Below the pieces are notes generated by a model. The model did no database searches. It was given only the letters and a program-made list of their open reading frames with translations, and was not told the origin of the DNA. The translations under genes were made by a program, and so were the position numbers. This document shows positions 35,506 to 46,610 of a stretch of 64,000 nucleotides of DNA, one piece after another. Each line of letters begins with the position of its first letter. Within the stretch, counting starts at the first letter, position 1. Source of the DNA: Rhynchopus euleeides (taxonomy: Eukaryota; Euglenozoa; Diplonemea; Diplonemida; Diplonemidae); the NCBI GenBank assembly GCA_963210315.1, contig OY723310.1, positions 682,001 to 746,000 of the forward strand, read 5' to 3'.

Positions 35506-36543
35506 TTTTTTCTTCTACCTCTGTATTTTTTTTGAGGGGGGGGGGGGGTTTGTTACTCACAACCTCTATCCCCTCCCCACCCTCCAAACCCTCCTCCCAC
35601 AAGGTTGCTCGGATAGGCCTCGCGGAGGGGGGGTGGGTGCACACGAGAGGGGATGTGTGTGTGGCGGGCTCCCCCCCTCGGGTTGAGAGAGAGTGTGGGT
35701 GTGTTGTGTTGTGTTGTGTTGTGTTGTGTTGTGTGTCGGGTCGGTCCCTGTGTGGTGTGGGTGGTGTGAGACCAGTGAAGTCTCTCGTCCTGAAAGACCT
35801 GCATATTTTACGAAGGCTTTTGCACGATATGCCCGCAACCGCACCTGGGGGGGGGGGGGGGGTGCGGGGGAGGGAGGAGGTAAGGGAGAGGGGGGGGGGG
35901 GGGGGGGCGGCGCGGCGCGGCGCCTCGCCCCCCCCCCCCCCCACGCTTCTGCCCTGCGGTTAAATATTGTTTTCTTTTCGGTCTAGGTTTCCGGTCCAGG
36001 TTTTACGCTTCTGCTCCCTTCCATTCCCAATCGTCACGGCAGAGTGAAAAAAATACCCCCCCTCCTCCCTCCCCCCTCACACCAACCCGGGCAGCAAGGA
36101 TGCCGTGTACGCAACGGTTTCGACACACCTTCGCCTCACGGGCTCCAGGCCAGCAGAACATGATACATAATATTGAGGAGTGTGTGGGTGGGGGTGGAAG
36201 AAGTCGACCACTCTGCTTTCAGTCAACCCAATCGCACCCACCACCGCCCGCCGCTGGTGGGTGGAGGAAAAGTGCCCCGCACCGAGCCCTGGAGGCCAGC
36301 CAAAGCAACCCGACAAGGAGGGGACTTGCGGTTTGCAGGGTCCGATAGCATCAAATACGGTACAACATCCGGCTGATACTTTCCGGAGTGAATTTATTTC
36401 TTCTTGGGATCGGGGGAGTGGCGCGGGAGCGGTCGCTCTAAAGTGCGGAAAAGTGGTTTCTCTTCACAATTGAGGCAGACATTGGGACCTGTCACACATC
36501 GTTGGCACAGAGGGTGGGGGTCGGGCGGCCTTCGTTATCGACA
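35506..36543. other. Spacer with (TTGTG)n and long G/C homopolymers
   Basis: (TTGTG)n lies at about 35698-35732. G runs occur near 35536, 35850 and 35890, and a C run near 35930. No gene recognised. Confidence 0.45.
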
Positions 36544-37268
36544 CACGGTGGCCTGGTCAGCTGACTGACCAGGTTTTGACCAGGTCCAAATCTGACCAGG
36601 TCATGACCAAATCTGACCTGGTCATGACCAGGTATGACCTGGTCATGACCAGGTCATTTTCACCCATTTTAACCGGGGGGAACATGTTGAGTGGCCAAGC
36701 AGGGGGGACAATTCGCATATTCCGGACTCTCTCCGGCCGTTGTGGAAAGTATGAGTCAAAAGGGTTCAACCATACCCCGAGTCGAGAAAGAAGTCGAAGC
36801 TTGAATCATGTTGAGCACAAGGGGAAAATGGTCAAAATTGGCCCAAAATTACCAATAAAATATGCTGCAGTGCAGGGGGGTGGCGGGGGAGGGGAGGGTG
36901 GGGTCGGCGACGAAACTTGATGATCAGCAGCTTTGGCCCAAAATTACCAAAAAGGAATGAGGCCCCCTGCCCCCTGCCCAGGTTCCCTGCCCGCCTGGAC
37001 GCACTCAAGTGCCTCACACCGGGTCCCTCCCCCTGGTGGTATCCCAAAAAAATGTCGAGGAGGTCTGCATCATCCCAGGCCACGCAGAAGGCGTCGAGCT
37101 GTTTCACAGCAGCCTCGCGGCGCTGTTTGAAAAGCCATCGCACCACCCACTTTGACAAGGAGTGGGGCAGGAAGCTGACACGGAGTGAAGAGGCCGACAA
37201 GAAGAAGGCCAGGACACTGCCCGCAGTCTACTCCATGCGTGTCTCTGGCAACGCGCGTCGGAGGCGGC

Positions 37269-37811
37269 ATGAAGCGCCTCACGAGCGCCGACAAGAACTC
37301 GTCTGAGTACGAGGTGCTGACGGAAGCGGGGTGCTCGGATGAGGTGCTGGGAACCGATATGAAGAGGCTGCCCACCGCTCAAAGCGCGGTGGGCAGTACT
37401 TCTTCGAAGGCAGCTGAAAAACAACTGACCCCGAACCCCCCCCCCATCACGCAGATCGGGAGGCATTCGATAGCAGACGTCCTCTTCTACCGGATCATCG
37501 TAGAGGTAGGTCCGGGAGCTGACGTGCCCGACGAGCACCCACCTGTCCTCGACGGATCGGTCATGACTGTCACGGTCATGAGGGACCTGCCCTACAAGAG
37601 CGAGGTTCCGAATGGTCTGCACGCCCGAACGTTTCACATTCCGGATCCGTTCATTGTGGCGGTGGGGGCAACACCACAGGCAACGCAGGGGCAGGGTGTC
37701 GTGACCATCGACATCCAGTTGGTGAACGCGGTGATGAGGCAGGCGGTGGTGACAAAGAAGCCCGACCAGCGGGCGTGCCAGAGGACGAGAGTCCCATCGG
37801 CAGTGCCGTAA
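37269..37811 (+). CDS. Hypothetical protein carried by the 2.3-kb element
   Basis: ATG at 37269, 180 residues to the stop at 37811; the frame is open upstream to 37185. Segments such as DVLFYRIIVEVGPGADVPDE, VMTVTVMRDLPYKSEVPNGL and VTIDIQLVNAVMRQAVV read like a beta-rich folded domain. I do not recognise a family, and no DDE transposase triad is evident. It runs opposite to the host genes, consistent with belonging to the element. It could be a captured host gene fragment. It might join the frame at 37884-38177 by splicing, but no clean donor was found. Confidence 0.4.
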   Translation: MKRLTSADKNSSEYEVLTEAGCSDEVLGTDMKRLPTAQSAVGSTSSKAAEKQLTPNPPPITQIGRHSIADVLFYRIIVEVGPGADVPDEHPPVLDGSVMTVTVMRDLPYKSEVPNGLHARTFHIPDPFIVAVGATPQATQGQGVVTIDIQLVNAVMRQAVVTKKPDQRACQRTRVPSAVP

Positions 37812-37883
37812 CGGTTGACCACATCTGATTGTGACACTTTTCAAAGAGTGTAAAAGAATGGAGAAGGGAGTGCCCTGCCTTGA

Positions 37884-38177
37884 ATGCCTCAGGACCCTCA
37901 GGATCCTCAGAACTGCCACCTCTCCGACGAAGCGTTCGAGAGGGAGAATGGGGAGAGGAAATCGCGGGCCAGGACAACATCTGCTTGTTTCCGGGAGAGG
38001 GACCTGATGGTGTTCGAGCTGGCAAACTATGCCAGTTTCGGCAACGACCCCGCAAGAATCTTCGTGTACCCTCTTGCAATACAATGTCATATCGTTGTGC
38101 GGGAAGTGCATGGCAGCGGGTCCCGTATGGATGAAAAACTTCGATTCGTTTCGGCACCGTCTCAGGGCTCTCGGTAG
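37884..38177 (+). CDS. Hypothetical protein or exon carried by the 2.3-kb element
   Basis: 97 residues (HLSDEAFERENGERKS, RDLMVFELANYASFGNDPAR, FVYPLAIQCHIVVREVHGSG). It reads as coding, is 72 bases after the previous frame, and begins next to a CAG that could be an acceptor. An acidic open stretch (DDDNEDPEEEEEGEECEEAE) follows in another frame at about 38370-38430. No family recognised. Confidence 0.35.
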   Translation: MPQDPQDPQNCHLSDEAFERENGERKSRARTTSACFRERDLMVFELANYASFGNDPARIFVYPLAIQCHIVVREVHGSGSRMDEKLRFVSAPSQGSR

Positions 38178-38868
38178 CAGTCGAGTAACCCCTGTCGGCC
38201 CGATCGATTCGCTCGGCAAGTGTTCCGATGGCTGGTTACTGACTGGCGATGCTGCCTGCAACAAACCGCGTGGTCTCCGTATTTGCCTCTGCGACAAGCA
38301 GCCGCCGATCCACACCCAGGATGCGAAGGACGGCGTGTTACGCAAGGCAGCACTGGCCTGTGAAGCCGACGACGACAACGAAGATCCCGAAGAAGAGGAA
38401 GAAGGAGAAGAATGTGAAGAAGCGGAAGAAGGCAGAAAGCTGCTGATCATCAAGTTTCGTCGCCGACCCCACCCTCCCCTCCCCCGCCACCCCCCTGCAC
38501 TGCAGTATATTTTATTGGTAATTTTGGGCCAATTTTGACCATTTTCCCCTTGTGCCCAACATGATTCAAGCTTCGACTTCTTTCTCGACTCGGGGTATGG
38601 TTGAACCCTTTTGACTCATACTTTCCACAACGGCCGGAGAGAGTCCGGAATATGCGAATTGTCCCCCCTGCTTGGCCACTCAACATGTTCCCCCCGGTTA
38701 AAATGGGTGAAAATGACCTGGTCATGACCAGGTATGACATGGTCATGACCAGGTCATACCTGGTCAATGACCAGGTATGACCTGGTCAAGATTTGACCAG
38801 GTTTTGACCTGGTCAGGGTCTGACCAGGCCACCGTGGCAGAGGGGGTGAGGGGGGGGGGGGGGGGGGG

Positions 38869-39550
38869 CAGGGATGGAAAAATACAAAAAGTGTTTTATT
38901 CAAAAATACGGAAAAATACAAAAATACGTATTTTTCAGGATTTCTGGGGAAAAATACGGATAAAATACACTTGCTGCCCTTGCTTTCTGTGCACCCACAG
39001 GTCACATAAACAGTCGGCACAACCTGTCCGCATCATCCCAGCACCGCCGCAGAGGTGGAGACACAGAAATGCCTCGCACGAAGTGTTTTTCGTGGAGGCA
39101 CTTCGAGGAGGAGCCATCATCGTCTTGGAAGTGTCATCATTGCAGTGCACGACGAACACCACCCTGCTGAAGGTACACCTGTTCTGCACTTGTTCGTAAA
39201 GAAGAACAGCGAGGTCAAAGAGCAGGTGAAGGCGAGCGAGGGGAAGCATTGACAGGCAGTGCCGGTGGCAGTACCGGGTGTGAGCGAGCCCGAAAAAGAG
39301 AGACTCCGCACCCACTGGGTGCGGGATCTCTTTTTCTCACCTGTGTTCCCGGGGCATTACAGTCTCTATTCACCATTGGTAGTGTCCCGGCTTGTGCCGT
39401 TGCATCACACAATGACAGAACGTGAAACCCAAAGCAAGAGCACTGAAGTGTATTTTTCCCCTGTGTATTTTTCAAAAATACGTGTATTTTTCAAAAATAC
39501 GTATTAATACATGTATTTTTCCTCCCGACAGGTGTATTTTTGCATCCCTG
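38869..39550. mobile_element. Second hAT-like non-autonomous element
   Basis: 682 bp with inverted ends CAGGGATGGAAAAATACA / CAGGGATGCAAAAATACA (17 of 18). It is inserted in a G run; 7-8 G on each side would be the target duplication but cannot be proven. Subterminal AAAATACG repeats are present. There is no transposase. Confidence 0.7.
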
Positions 39551-39973
39551 GGGGGGGCATAACTTTTCGACAAAAGTTCAGCGATTTCCTCCAATCGGAG
39601 TAAAAATTAGGAGACTCGCCGGAACGCAGCAGTTTCGACACCCAGACATCTACCCCCCCCTCTCTCATATATAAGCAACAAAAGCAATATTAACTGTGTT
39701 GCCTGTACGAAGCAACGGTATGCCCACCGGCATCGTCGTGCCATGCCTCATGTCCCAAGTCCCAGCTCTTTGTCTCCCGACACACACAGAGACCTACGTA
39801 ATGTTTCTTTGTACAGGTTATCTCCAGGAGATCTCGGGGCAGTGGCCAAGATTGCCAGAAAAAAATATAGATATAGGCACGAGAGAGCTGCACAAGAGAG
39901 TATTGTGCGGCATCGCCTTACACCACATGCCACGCTCCCAGATCTTTTACACTTCGGGGGAGGGGGGGGGGGA
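39551..39973. other. Spacer containing TATATAAG-like sequence
   Basis: ATATATAAGCAAC at about 39666-39678; similar TATATAAGC strings occur at 42359 and 42646. No gene recognised. Confidence 0.35.
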
Positions 39974-39975
39974 TA

Positions 39976-41123
39976 GGGGGGGTCAAATGGGGGTGACAAA
40001 CACGATTTTTCAAAAAACCGGCGCAGAGGCCCCAAAGCCCCCGTAAACCCTCCAAACCCCCCCAGATCGGTCCGGAAACCCATCGAACCCCACTTTTCCA
40101 CCATTCCGGGCACCTCAGGTGCCCGAATTGGGGTACCTAAATTTTGTGCCACCGTTTGGTACCGGACAGTGCCACTGTGTGGGAGGTTGGAAAAGAAAAT
40201 GCCCCAACACACCACATCTGAGGGTTGCAATGCATGTTGCTTGCCAACCACGTCATCCGGTGGGTGTCAGGCGCTATGTAGGTGGCATGAGCCAGGTCTT
40301 CGATGTGTTCTGGCTTGTATATGTACCTCCCTGCCTGCGGCACAGGCACTGCCTTTGTCCCCCACACCAGCCACAGAGAGCGTATTGTACTCGGTCCACG
40401 GTTGCTGATTCATTGTGATGCGTTGTATCCTCGAGTGAACGTCACACACTAGTGGCACCACCACCCGCCATCCGAGAGCTGTATTGACTTTGCGCCCTTC
40501 CGTTGCATTCACCTCGCCACGCATATTGCACCGTTCAGTACCAGTGCTCTTGGGCCAGGCAAAGTAGACCGCAGCAACTACCAATTCTGGCACAATGGGT
40601 ACCACGACAGCGCACTTCGTGTGTTCCCGGAATGTACAGCTCGTGTTGCAACAGTCGTTGTCAACACATCCCGGTTGTGGAGCACTGCTGCACAGGAATC
40701 ACACGACCATCTGGACTTGTTCCGTACCTACAGGCAGCCTCCCGGTGCATGGTGGCAGGGAGGTACATATACAAGCCAGAACTCATCGAAGACCTGGCTA
40801 ATGCCACCTACATAGCGCCTGACACCCACCGGATGACGTGGTTGGCAAGCAACATGCATTGCAACCCTCAGATGTGGTGTGTTGGGGCATTTTCTTTTCC
40901 AACCTCCCACACAGTGGCACTGTCCGGTACCAAACGGTGGCACAAAATTTAGGTACCCCAATTCGGGCACCTGAGGTGCCCGGAATGGTGGAAAAGTGGG
41001 GTTCGATGGGTTTCCGGACCGATCTGGGGGGGTTTGGAGGGTTTACGGGGGCTTTGGGGCCTCTGCGCCGGTTTTTTGAAAAATCGTGTTTGTCCACGTA
41101 AAAGGGTGGCATTTGACCCCCCC
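39976..41123. mobile_element. Foldback element, copy 3
   Basis: 1,148 bp, almost identical to copy 2, including the same 149-residue plus frame (40503-40952) and the same extra T. TA flanks at 39974-39975 and 41124-41125. Here the outer flanks are runs of G on both sides, whereas copies 1 and 2 have C on both sides. The target was therefore a G/C homopolymer interrupted by TA in either orientation. Confidence 0.85.
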
Positions 41124-41125
41124 TA

Positions 41126-43407
41126 GGGGGGGGGGGGGGAGGAGGGGGAAGGGGGGAGGGAGTGGGGGTGAGGGTGTGCGATTTTTCTGCCAGATTTTTC
41201 AGGAACACGCAACGGAAGTGAACGCTCCCAACGCCCGCACCCCACCCACCCTTCTTCTTCCACGCCGCCGCCACCGGGCAGTGAGAGCCAGCCAGTGAAC
41301 CCAGTCGGGCGTGTGTGTTGGGGACGAGGTGGAAAAAAGATAAGGCTGTTGTTTGTGCGCCAAATCCGGTGGAAAAAAACAGAATACACACGGAAGGGCC
41401 ACCACTAAGCCACCACTATGTGTCAAAGTGTATCAGGTTGCAACATGTGCTGTTCGACAGCTCACCCTTCTGCACTTTAGAGCGCTGGCTATGTTGGATT
41501 AGCGGACCCGCATCGTACAGGAAGTCCACAAGAGACTAACGCACGAGAACTGATACGCTATCTTTAGACTACTTTAGAGCGAAGGCAGAAGAGGGGGTAT
41601 CGCACCGTCACACCCTATCACCCACGCATTGCTGCGCAAGCAGGTTCCAAGCTGCGTGTGATCTGCACAGTCCTGTGAGGGGGTATTTCACAAGTCATGC
41701 GTGGTCTGCCAGAGCGGTGCTGCACAACAAGAAGCGGGTGCGCAGCCCCTCCCAAGAAGAATCCGGATTTAGATTGTTTTTTTTGTTGGCAAAATTCCTC
41801 AGCAACCCACTTGGAAACAAAAAAATACCCCCGCCGGGTGAGGGTGGGCGGGGGGGGGGGGGGGGGGTTAGTGGAGTAGCGAAGAGGTGAAGAAGAGAAA
41901 AAAATAAGAGGGGAATCACAGAGTGGACCCAGTGTGTGTGAGGAGGAGGAGGAGGAGGTGGCGGTGGTGGTGGGGGGGAGGGGCTGTGCAGAAAAGGTGC
42001 CACAGCTACCGGAGAACTGCGGCGACACATTTTTCCACACACATCCCTCTTTCCACCCCGCCCCTCCCCCTCGGGCTTTATGACATACACATGGCACACC
42101 GTGGCTTTTGTATTCCCTCCACGCTGCACCACCACCACCACCACCCCCTCTGCGCGTCTCTCAAAAAAAAACAGACGGCACGCGGTGCAACAAGCGACAA
42201 AACGATAAGATAAGCCTCCCCTCCCCTCCCCCCCCCACCCCCACCCCACCCAGTGAGAATCGAACCGACCCCATCCTGCTGAAGAGTCACGAAGAGGTAC
42301 ATCCGTTTGAACTCTCTCTCTGAGACTCTCTGTCCCCTGCATGCAGGCCTGGGGCATCTATATAAGCAGGCACTGGGGGACCCTCGCCACCAGTCACAGC
42401 TCGTCACGGCTCGTCAGTCAGTGAGGGGAAGTGGGGCCGTGGCTCACTTCTTCTCACTCAGTCACATCTGGTAGCGAAGGCCCCCCACTGGAGGCCCTTT
42501 TACCACCCTTTCAATCAGCTGACGATATAGCAGAGCAGGGGGGGCATATGAGAGACACCCATCGCGAGGAGGCGACCGACCTCCCCTTCGCTCCGACCTG
42601 ACTCGCCGAGCCGTGACACGCTGGCTGTGGCACGGTGGAGACTATATATATAAGCGAGTTGATCACGTCCCCTCACCCCACTGCAGTCCTCTTCCTATTT
42701 CCCCGAACCAAATATGCCGGGGAAGACAGAGCGCATTGCAGCCTGCGCACCCTTCAGCTCCTTCCGGATGGCAGTCTTGGCGTGCGACGAAGTGGAGCGT
42801 GGATGCGGGGGCGATCGCCTGTGGTGTGTGTGTGGGTGAGCACATCAAGTCTGCACAAGAGAAGGGTGTGTTCGGTGTGTGCTGCACTGTCTGTCGCAAA
42901 AGTATTGAGATTTTTGTTGGTGTCTGAGAAGCCTTTGGAAAGGGCAATCAAACGGCAAAGGTGAAATCCAAGAAATGCCTTGCGGGGGGTGGGGTGTCAC
43001 ATTTTGTATGACAGAGTGTATGCCGCGTGAGAGTACTATTCTCAGTAGTGACGGGTCACAACATGTGATGCGATAAAATCCGAGGCATCACAGAACATAC
43101 CCGCCTTCTTCATTGTGGCACTTGGCATCCGAGTCGTCTTCCAGCTCAAACGGTGCGGTCTGTGGTGGTGTTGTTGTGCGTGGAAAGTGAGGCTGGGACA
43201 GTGCGGGACAGGGTTTAGCTTCTGCGAACCGAACATCTCTGGAAACCCATCCGTCCCTCCGGCCCAAATAAAAAGAGCAGTGCCAAAACGACCACCCTCC
43301 CACCCTCCCCTCCCCCCTCCCCCCACTCATCGAACCCAACGACAAACCCCCCCCCCCCCTTTCACCCCCACCCCACCCCACCTACCCCACCACCATCCTG
43401 CGACACA
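41126..43407. other. Repeat-rich spacer downstream of the C2 gene
   Basis: Includes a dispersed repeat at about 41408-41600 (homologous to 47692-47880), a GATAAGGCTGTTGTTTGTGC motif at 41339, and the MITE at 42377-42484. No convincing gene. A plus frame at 42613-42927 has a CCTVCRKS-like cysteine cluster but no recognised family. Confidence 0.4.
42377..42484. mobile_element. Inverted-repeat MITE, copy B
   Basis: Ends GGGACCCTCGCCACCAG and, inverted, GGGGCCTTCGCTACCAG. CACTGG flanks both sides, offset by one base at the right, a possible target duplication. Confidence 0.6.
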
Positions 43408-46227
43408 TCACTCCTGACATACATCGGACGACCGGTAGTAAACGTACTTCGCATTCGCCAGTTGGTCCAGCAAGGCCTGAAGGGTCGTCTCAATGTTGCA
43501 GGCACAGATCATCAGCTGCCGCAGCAAGGCGGGGTGGATCAACGCCTTGTTGAACTCCGGGTGGAACGACTCGGGGAGGGTCAACCTCTGCGCCTCCCTC
43601 CGGTTCGCCTGCGGCTTCACCCGCGTCATGATCACCAGCATCGGCTGCGGATCCACCGTCCGGAACACCACCGACACGCGGGGCGAGAACAGTTCCGCCG
43701 CAATATACGACAGCCCCACCAGAATGTCCTTCCAGTTGTCCTCCCCACCCACCTCGCGCTGCCGGTACCCCCGGTGCACCGGGTAGAGGTTGGTGCACTG
43801 CGACAGCACCTCCTGCAGGTCCTTCTCAAAGACCCTCCCTCGGCTGGGCTGCCCCTTTGCGTTGAGCCTGTATGGAAATGACAGATCCCGCTCCCGGTTG
43901 AGGGGGACGTACACCTTGGTGAGGTGTGCCGTGTTGGTTGTGGTAAGGCGGAAGTCGACCTGCGGCTCAAGCCTCTTCCGCGTCTCGTCGGGGATCAGGA
44001 AAAGCCTGTGGAGCTGGGTGTGCTTCTTCCGGCTCTGCGTTAAAAACTGCGACGCGATGATGTGCAGCAGGTTGCACGCCGCATGCGTGATGTCGTGTTT
44101 AAACACCTTGCCCGACTCCTGCCCCCGCATCTTCCTCTCGTGCAGCTCCTTCAGCTGCCCCATCACGTCCTTCCCCTCGGGGTACGGCACAGCCACGGCG
44201 CAGAAGAACTCCAACGAATCCTCCTTCGGCCTGCAGACCGCACCACCCCCCGCCGCGACACCCCCTCCGGCCGCAGCATCTCTTGCCTCCGCCACGCCAG
44301 CGGCGTGATGAGAATGCGAGAGGCTCTTCGACCTCGGCACAGCCATCATGCTGTCCCGCCCATCCCCTCCACGGGGATGCACCGCCCTCGGGTCTGAATG
44401 CACCGAAGGCACGCCCGCCTTCGTAGGAGGCGAGGCATTTGCAGCGGTGCTGCCGTTGTTGTGGTTGCTCCCGCTGCTGTGCCCGTTGTGCTGCTGCTGC
44501 TGCTGGTTGCCGCTCCCGCTCCGCACGGGGGGAGCCTTCCCCGCAAAAGCGGACTGCCCTAACGACACCGACAGGTTCAGGTGATCCACATCTCTCCGCG
44601 TCAACGGGGAGGAGTTTGAATAGGTGTGCCGCACAAACCTCCCACCGCCTCCACCACCACCACCACCGCCACGCCTCCCCTCCTCTCCTGTCCCGTTCCC
44701 CATGTCTGTGTCGTTGCTCCGCGCTGTGTCGGGGCGGTTTCCTTCAAAACCCGACGCATCCGTGTGGTCCTGATCGGACTCTCCCAGGGCAGGTGTAAAC
44801 GGGATGAACCGTGCCAGATCTGTTAGGCTTCCCGGCAGCCCACCACCCTTCCCCGAGCCGTATTCGGCAGAGCCAGCACCGCCAGACGCACCCCTTGGCT
44901 GCGCCTCGGGGTAGGCGGGCAGCGCTTCCGGAGGGGTGGCCTCTGTGGCGGATCCCGCCCCTCCATGCAGAGCTGCCTCCCGCTCCCTCTCGATCATGCC
45001 CTGCCTGACACCGCCCTCTGCGAGGAACGCCAGGTCCCTCTGGACCAGCCGCAGCCCCACGCCCCCTGCGGGGTTGAGCCACTCGGGGGTGAGGTTGAGA
45101 AACTCGGGGAGGTAGGGTATCCGCTCCTTCTGGAGGCTCCAGGAAAACGCGAGGGGGCAGACCGTCATCGAGCAGACGAGGAGGAGGGGGAGGATGGGTG
45201 TGCCGAGGGCGACCTGCATCCAGAGGACCACGGTGGAGCAGAGGAGGAGAATTCCCTTCCGGCGGTTTTTTGTCCGGTGGGTGAGGCAGTGGTATATCCC
45301 GAGGATACCCCATCCTATGGAGAAAACGGTGTGCAGCGCCGCATCCGCGTGGTGCTGTAAAGACGCGGAGAGGTCCCGAAGGGCTGCAAGCTTTGAGATA
45401 AGCCCCATGTTGTCCCTCCCGAAGTGCTTTCTCGACCTCCGGAGGCTGCTGCGCATATCCTCATAGCCGAGGAGGGGTCCGATCAACCCTGTGATGCGGG
45501 AGAGGACTCCCTTCCCTGCAGGGCCTGAGAGGGAGGTTCGGAGGATGGATCTGACGCAGAGCGCTGCAGCAGCTCCCGATGCAGCTGCGGCGTATGTCGT
45601 GTCGGTCCCGTAGCCCATCAGGAGGATGCCTATGGAGTAGAGCGCGAGGCTGTCCATCACGTTGACCCAGCAGAGAAGGGACATGACACAGATCGTGCAG
45701 TTCAGCATGTCGGTCACCACCTCCGGGTCGGAGGTGGGAAGGTAGGCGACAGATGGGGGCTGCTGGCTGTGCCGGTTGCTCCCCCGGAGGGGTGGGATCG
45801 GGGGGCCCTTCTGCTGTGTTGTTTCGGGGGTTGTCTTGACCTCGACAGAGGCGGTGCCGACGATGCCCCCCGTGGATTTGTCGGTGAGGTCGCAGCGGTA
45901 GAGGCTGTAGCCGCTCCCCTGGGAGAAGACGTCAATCCAGTCGGTCTGCCCGATGCACTCCGATTTTTCATTTCGCTTCGCCCGGAAGAGCTGCGTTTTG
46001 ATCTTCGCCTCGGAACCGACCTGCTCCGGAACTTCAAAGTAGAGCCACTCGTCAAACTTCACAATCCCCCCAGGCCCGCGCAGCCCAGGCGAACTCCTCT
46101 TGCTAATCGTCCCCCGACACATCACTTTACAGTAGACATCATCCCCACGGCTATCCCCCCCTCCATTAGGGCGGAGCAACGCCGTCGCCGCATCCAACAC
46201 CCTGACCCGCACGATTTGCTCCTTCAT
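43408..46227 (-). CDS. C2-domain membrane protein
   Basis: A single exon of 939 residues. Residues 1 to about 135 form a C2-like beta sandwich (MKEQIVRVRVLDAATAL, DDVYCKVMCRG, DEWLYFEVPE, KTQLFRAKRNEKSECIGQTD). Hydrophobic pairs follow at roughly 180-240 (CTICVMSLLCWVNVMDSLAL, YSIGILLMGYG) and 310-370 (GILLLCSTVVLWMQVALGT, PILPLLLVCSMTVCPLAFSW), resembling reticulon-like hairpins. Next is a 280-residue low-complexity linker (G, H, N, Q rich). A globular C-terminal domain (FKHDITHAACNLLHIIAS, DILVGLSYIAAELFSPRVSV) is unknown to me. C2 domains bind acidic lipids, often with calcium, and the hairpins suggest ER or contact-site localisation; both are inferences. The ATG is 11 bases after an excellent acceptor. 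Confidence 0.8.
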   Translation of the reverse strand: MKEQIVRVRVLDAATALLRPNGGGDSRGDDVYCKVMCRGTISKRSSPGLRGPGGIVKFDEWLYFEVPEQVGSEAKIKTQLFRAKRNEKSECIGQTDWIDVFSQGSGYSLYRCDLTDKSTGGIVGTASVEVKTTPETTQQKGPPIPPLRGSNRHSQQPPSVAYLPTSDPEVVTDMLNCTICVMSLLCWVNVMDSLALYSIGILLMGYGTDTTYAAAASGAAAALCVRSILRTSLSGPAGKGVLSRITGLIGPLLGYEDMRSSLRRSRKHFGRDNMGLISKLAALRDLSASLQHHADAALHTVFSIGWGILGIYHCLTHRTKNRRKGILLLCSTVVLWMQVALGTPILPLLLVCSMTVCPLAFSWSLQKERIPYLPEFLNLTPEWLNPAGGVGLRLVQRDLAFLAEGGVRQGMIEREREAALHGGAGSATEATPPEALPAYPEAQPRGASGGAGSAEYGSGKGGGLPGSLTDLARFIPFTPALGESDQDHTDASGFEGNRPDTARSNDTDMGNGTGEEGRRGGGGGGGGGGRFVRHTYSNSSPLTRRDVDHLNLSVSLGQSAFAGKAPPVRSGSGNQQQQQHNGHSSGSNHNNGSTAANASPPTKAGVPSVHSDPRAVHPRGGDGRDSMMAVPRSKSLSHSHHAAGVAEARDAAAGGGVAAGGGAVCRPKEDSLEFFCAVAVPYPEGKDVMGQLKELHERKMRGQESGKVFKHDITHAACNLLHIIASQFLTQSRKKHTQLHRLFLIPDETRKRLEPQVDFRLTTTNTAHLTKVYVPLNRERDLSFPYRLNAKGQPSRGRVFEKDLQEVLSQCTNLYPVHRGYRQREVGGEDNWKDILVGLSYIAAELFSPRVSVVFRTVDPQPMLVIMTRVKPQANRREAQRLTLPESFHPEFNKALIHPALLRQLMICACNIETTLQALLDQLANAKYVYYRSSDVCQE

Positions 46228-46238
46228 CGGTTAATACG

Positions 46239-46240
46239 CT
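46239..46240 (-). promoter_or_regulatory. Probable spliced-leader acceptor of the C2 gene
   Basis: Minus-strand CTCTTCTCACCCTCAG ends 11 bases before the ATG, a polypyrimidine tract plus AG. Confidence 0.6.
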
Positions 46241-46379
46241 GAGGGTGAGAAGAGCTAGTGGGGGAGGGGGGTGGGGCAGATGATGGAAAGGGACGAACAA
46301 AGGAAAGGGCAAGGGGAAGGAAGCGGTGGGGGGGGGGGGGGTGATGTGCCCCCTGGACATTCACACAAGGGGGGGGGGT

Positions 46380-46415
<36 letters not shown>

Positions 46416-46610
46416 GAAGTAGGGATCACATCAAGAGGTGCCGCAGAGGCGGAGGGGGGGGGGGGTGGTGGGGAGCGTGTGTTGCTGCGCCCTTCCTGTG
46501 TAAGGTGGGAAGTGGGGTGGAAAGCTCCTGAATAAGCGCCGTGTAAATACCCTACTTTGGCACGGACCAGCCAAAAACAGCCGCGTGCCAAAATGTTTGC
46601 GGATACGGTG

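Larger units (their letters stand above)
36544..38836. mobile_element. 2.3-kb element with ~390-bp inverted arms rich in CCTGGTCATGACC palindromes
   Basis: Left arm 36544-36934 and right arm 38436-38836 are inverted repeats starting CACGGTGGCCTGGTCAG. The outermost 100 bases of each arm are arrays of GACCTGGTCATGACCAGGTC-like palindromes. CACGGTGG is also the start of the element at 27734. I see no clear target duplication. The centre carries two plus-strand coding-like frames. Confidence 0.8.

Noticed and set aside
37104..38453. 449-residue open frame on the minus strand in the 2.3-kb element
   Set aside because: Compositionally odd (H/R/S/C-rich); the plus frames in the same stretch look more protein-like.
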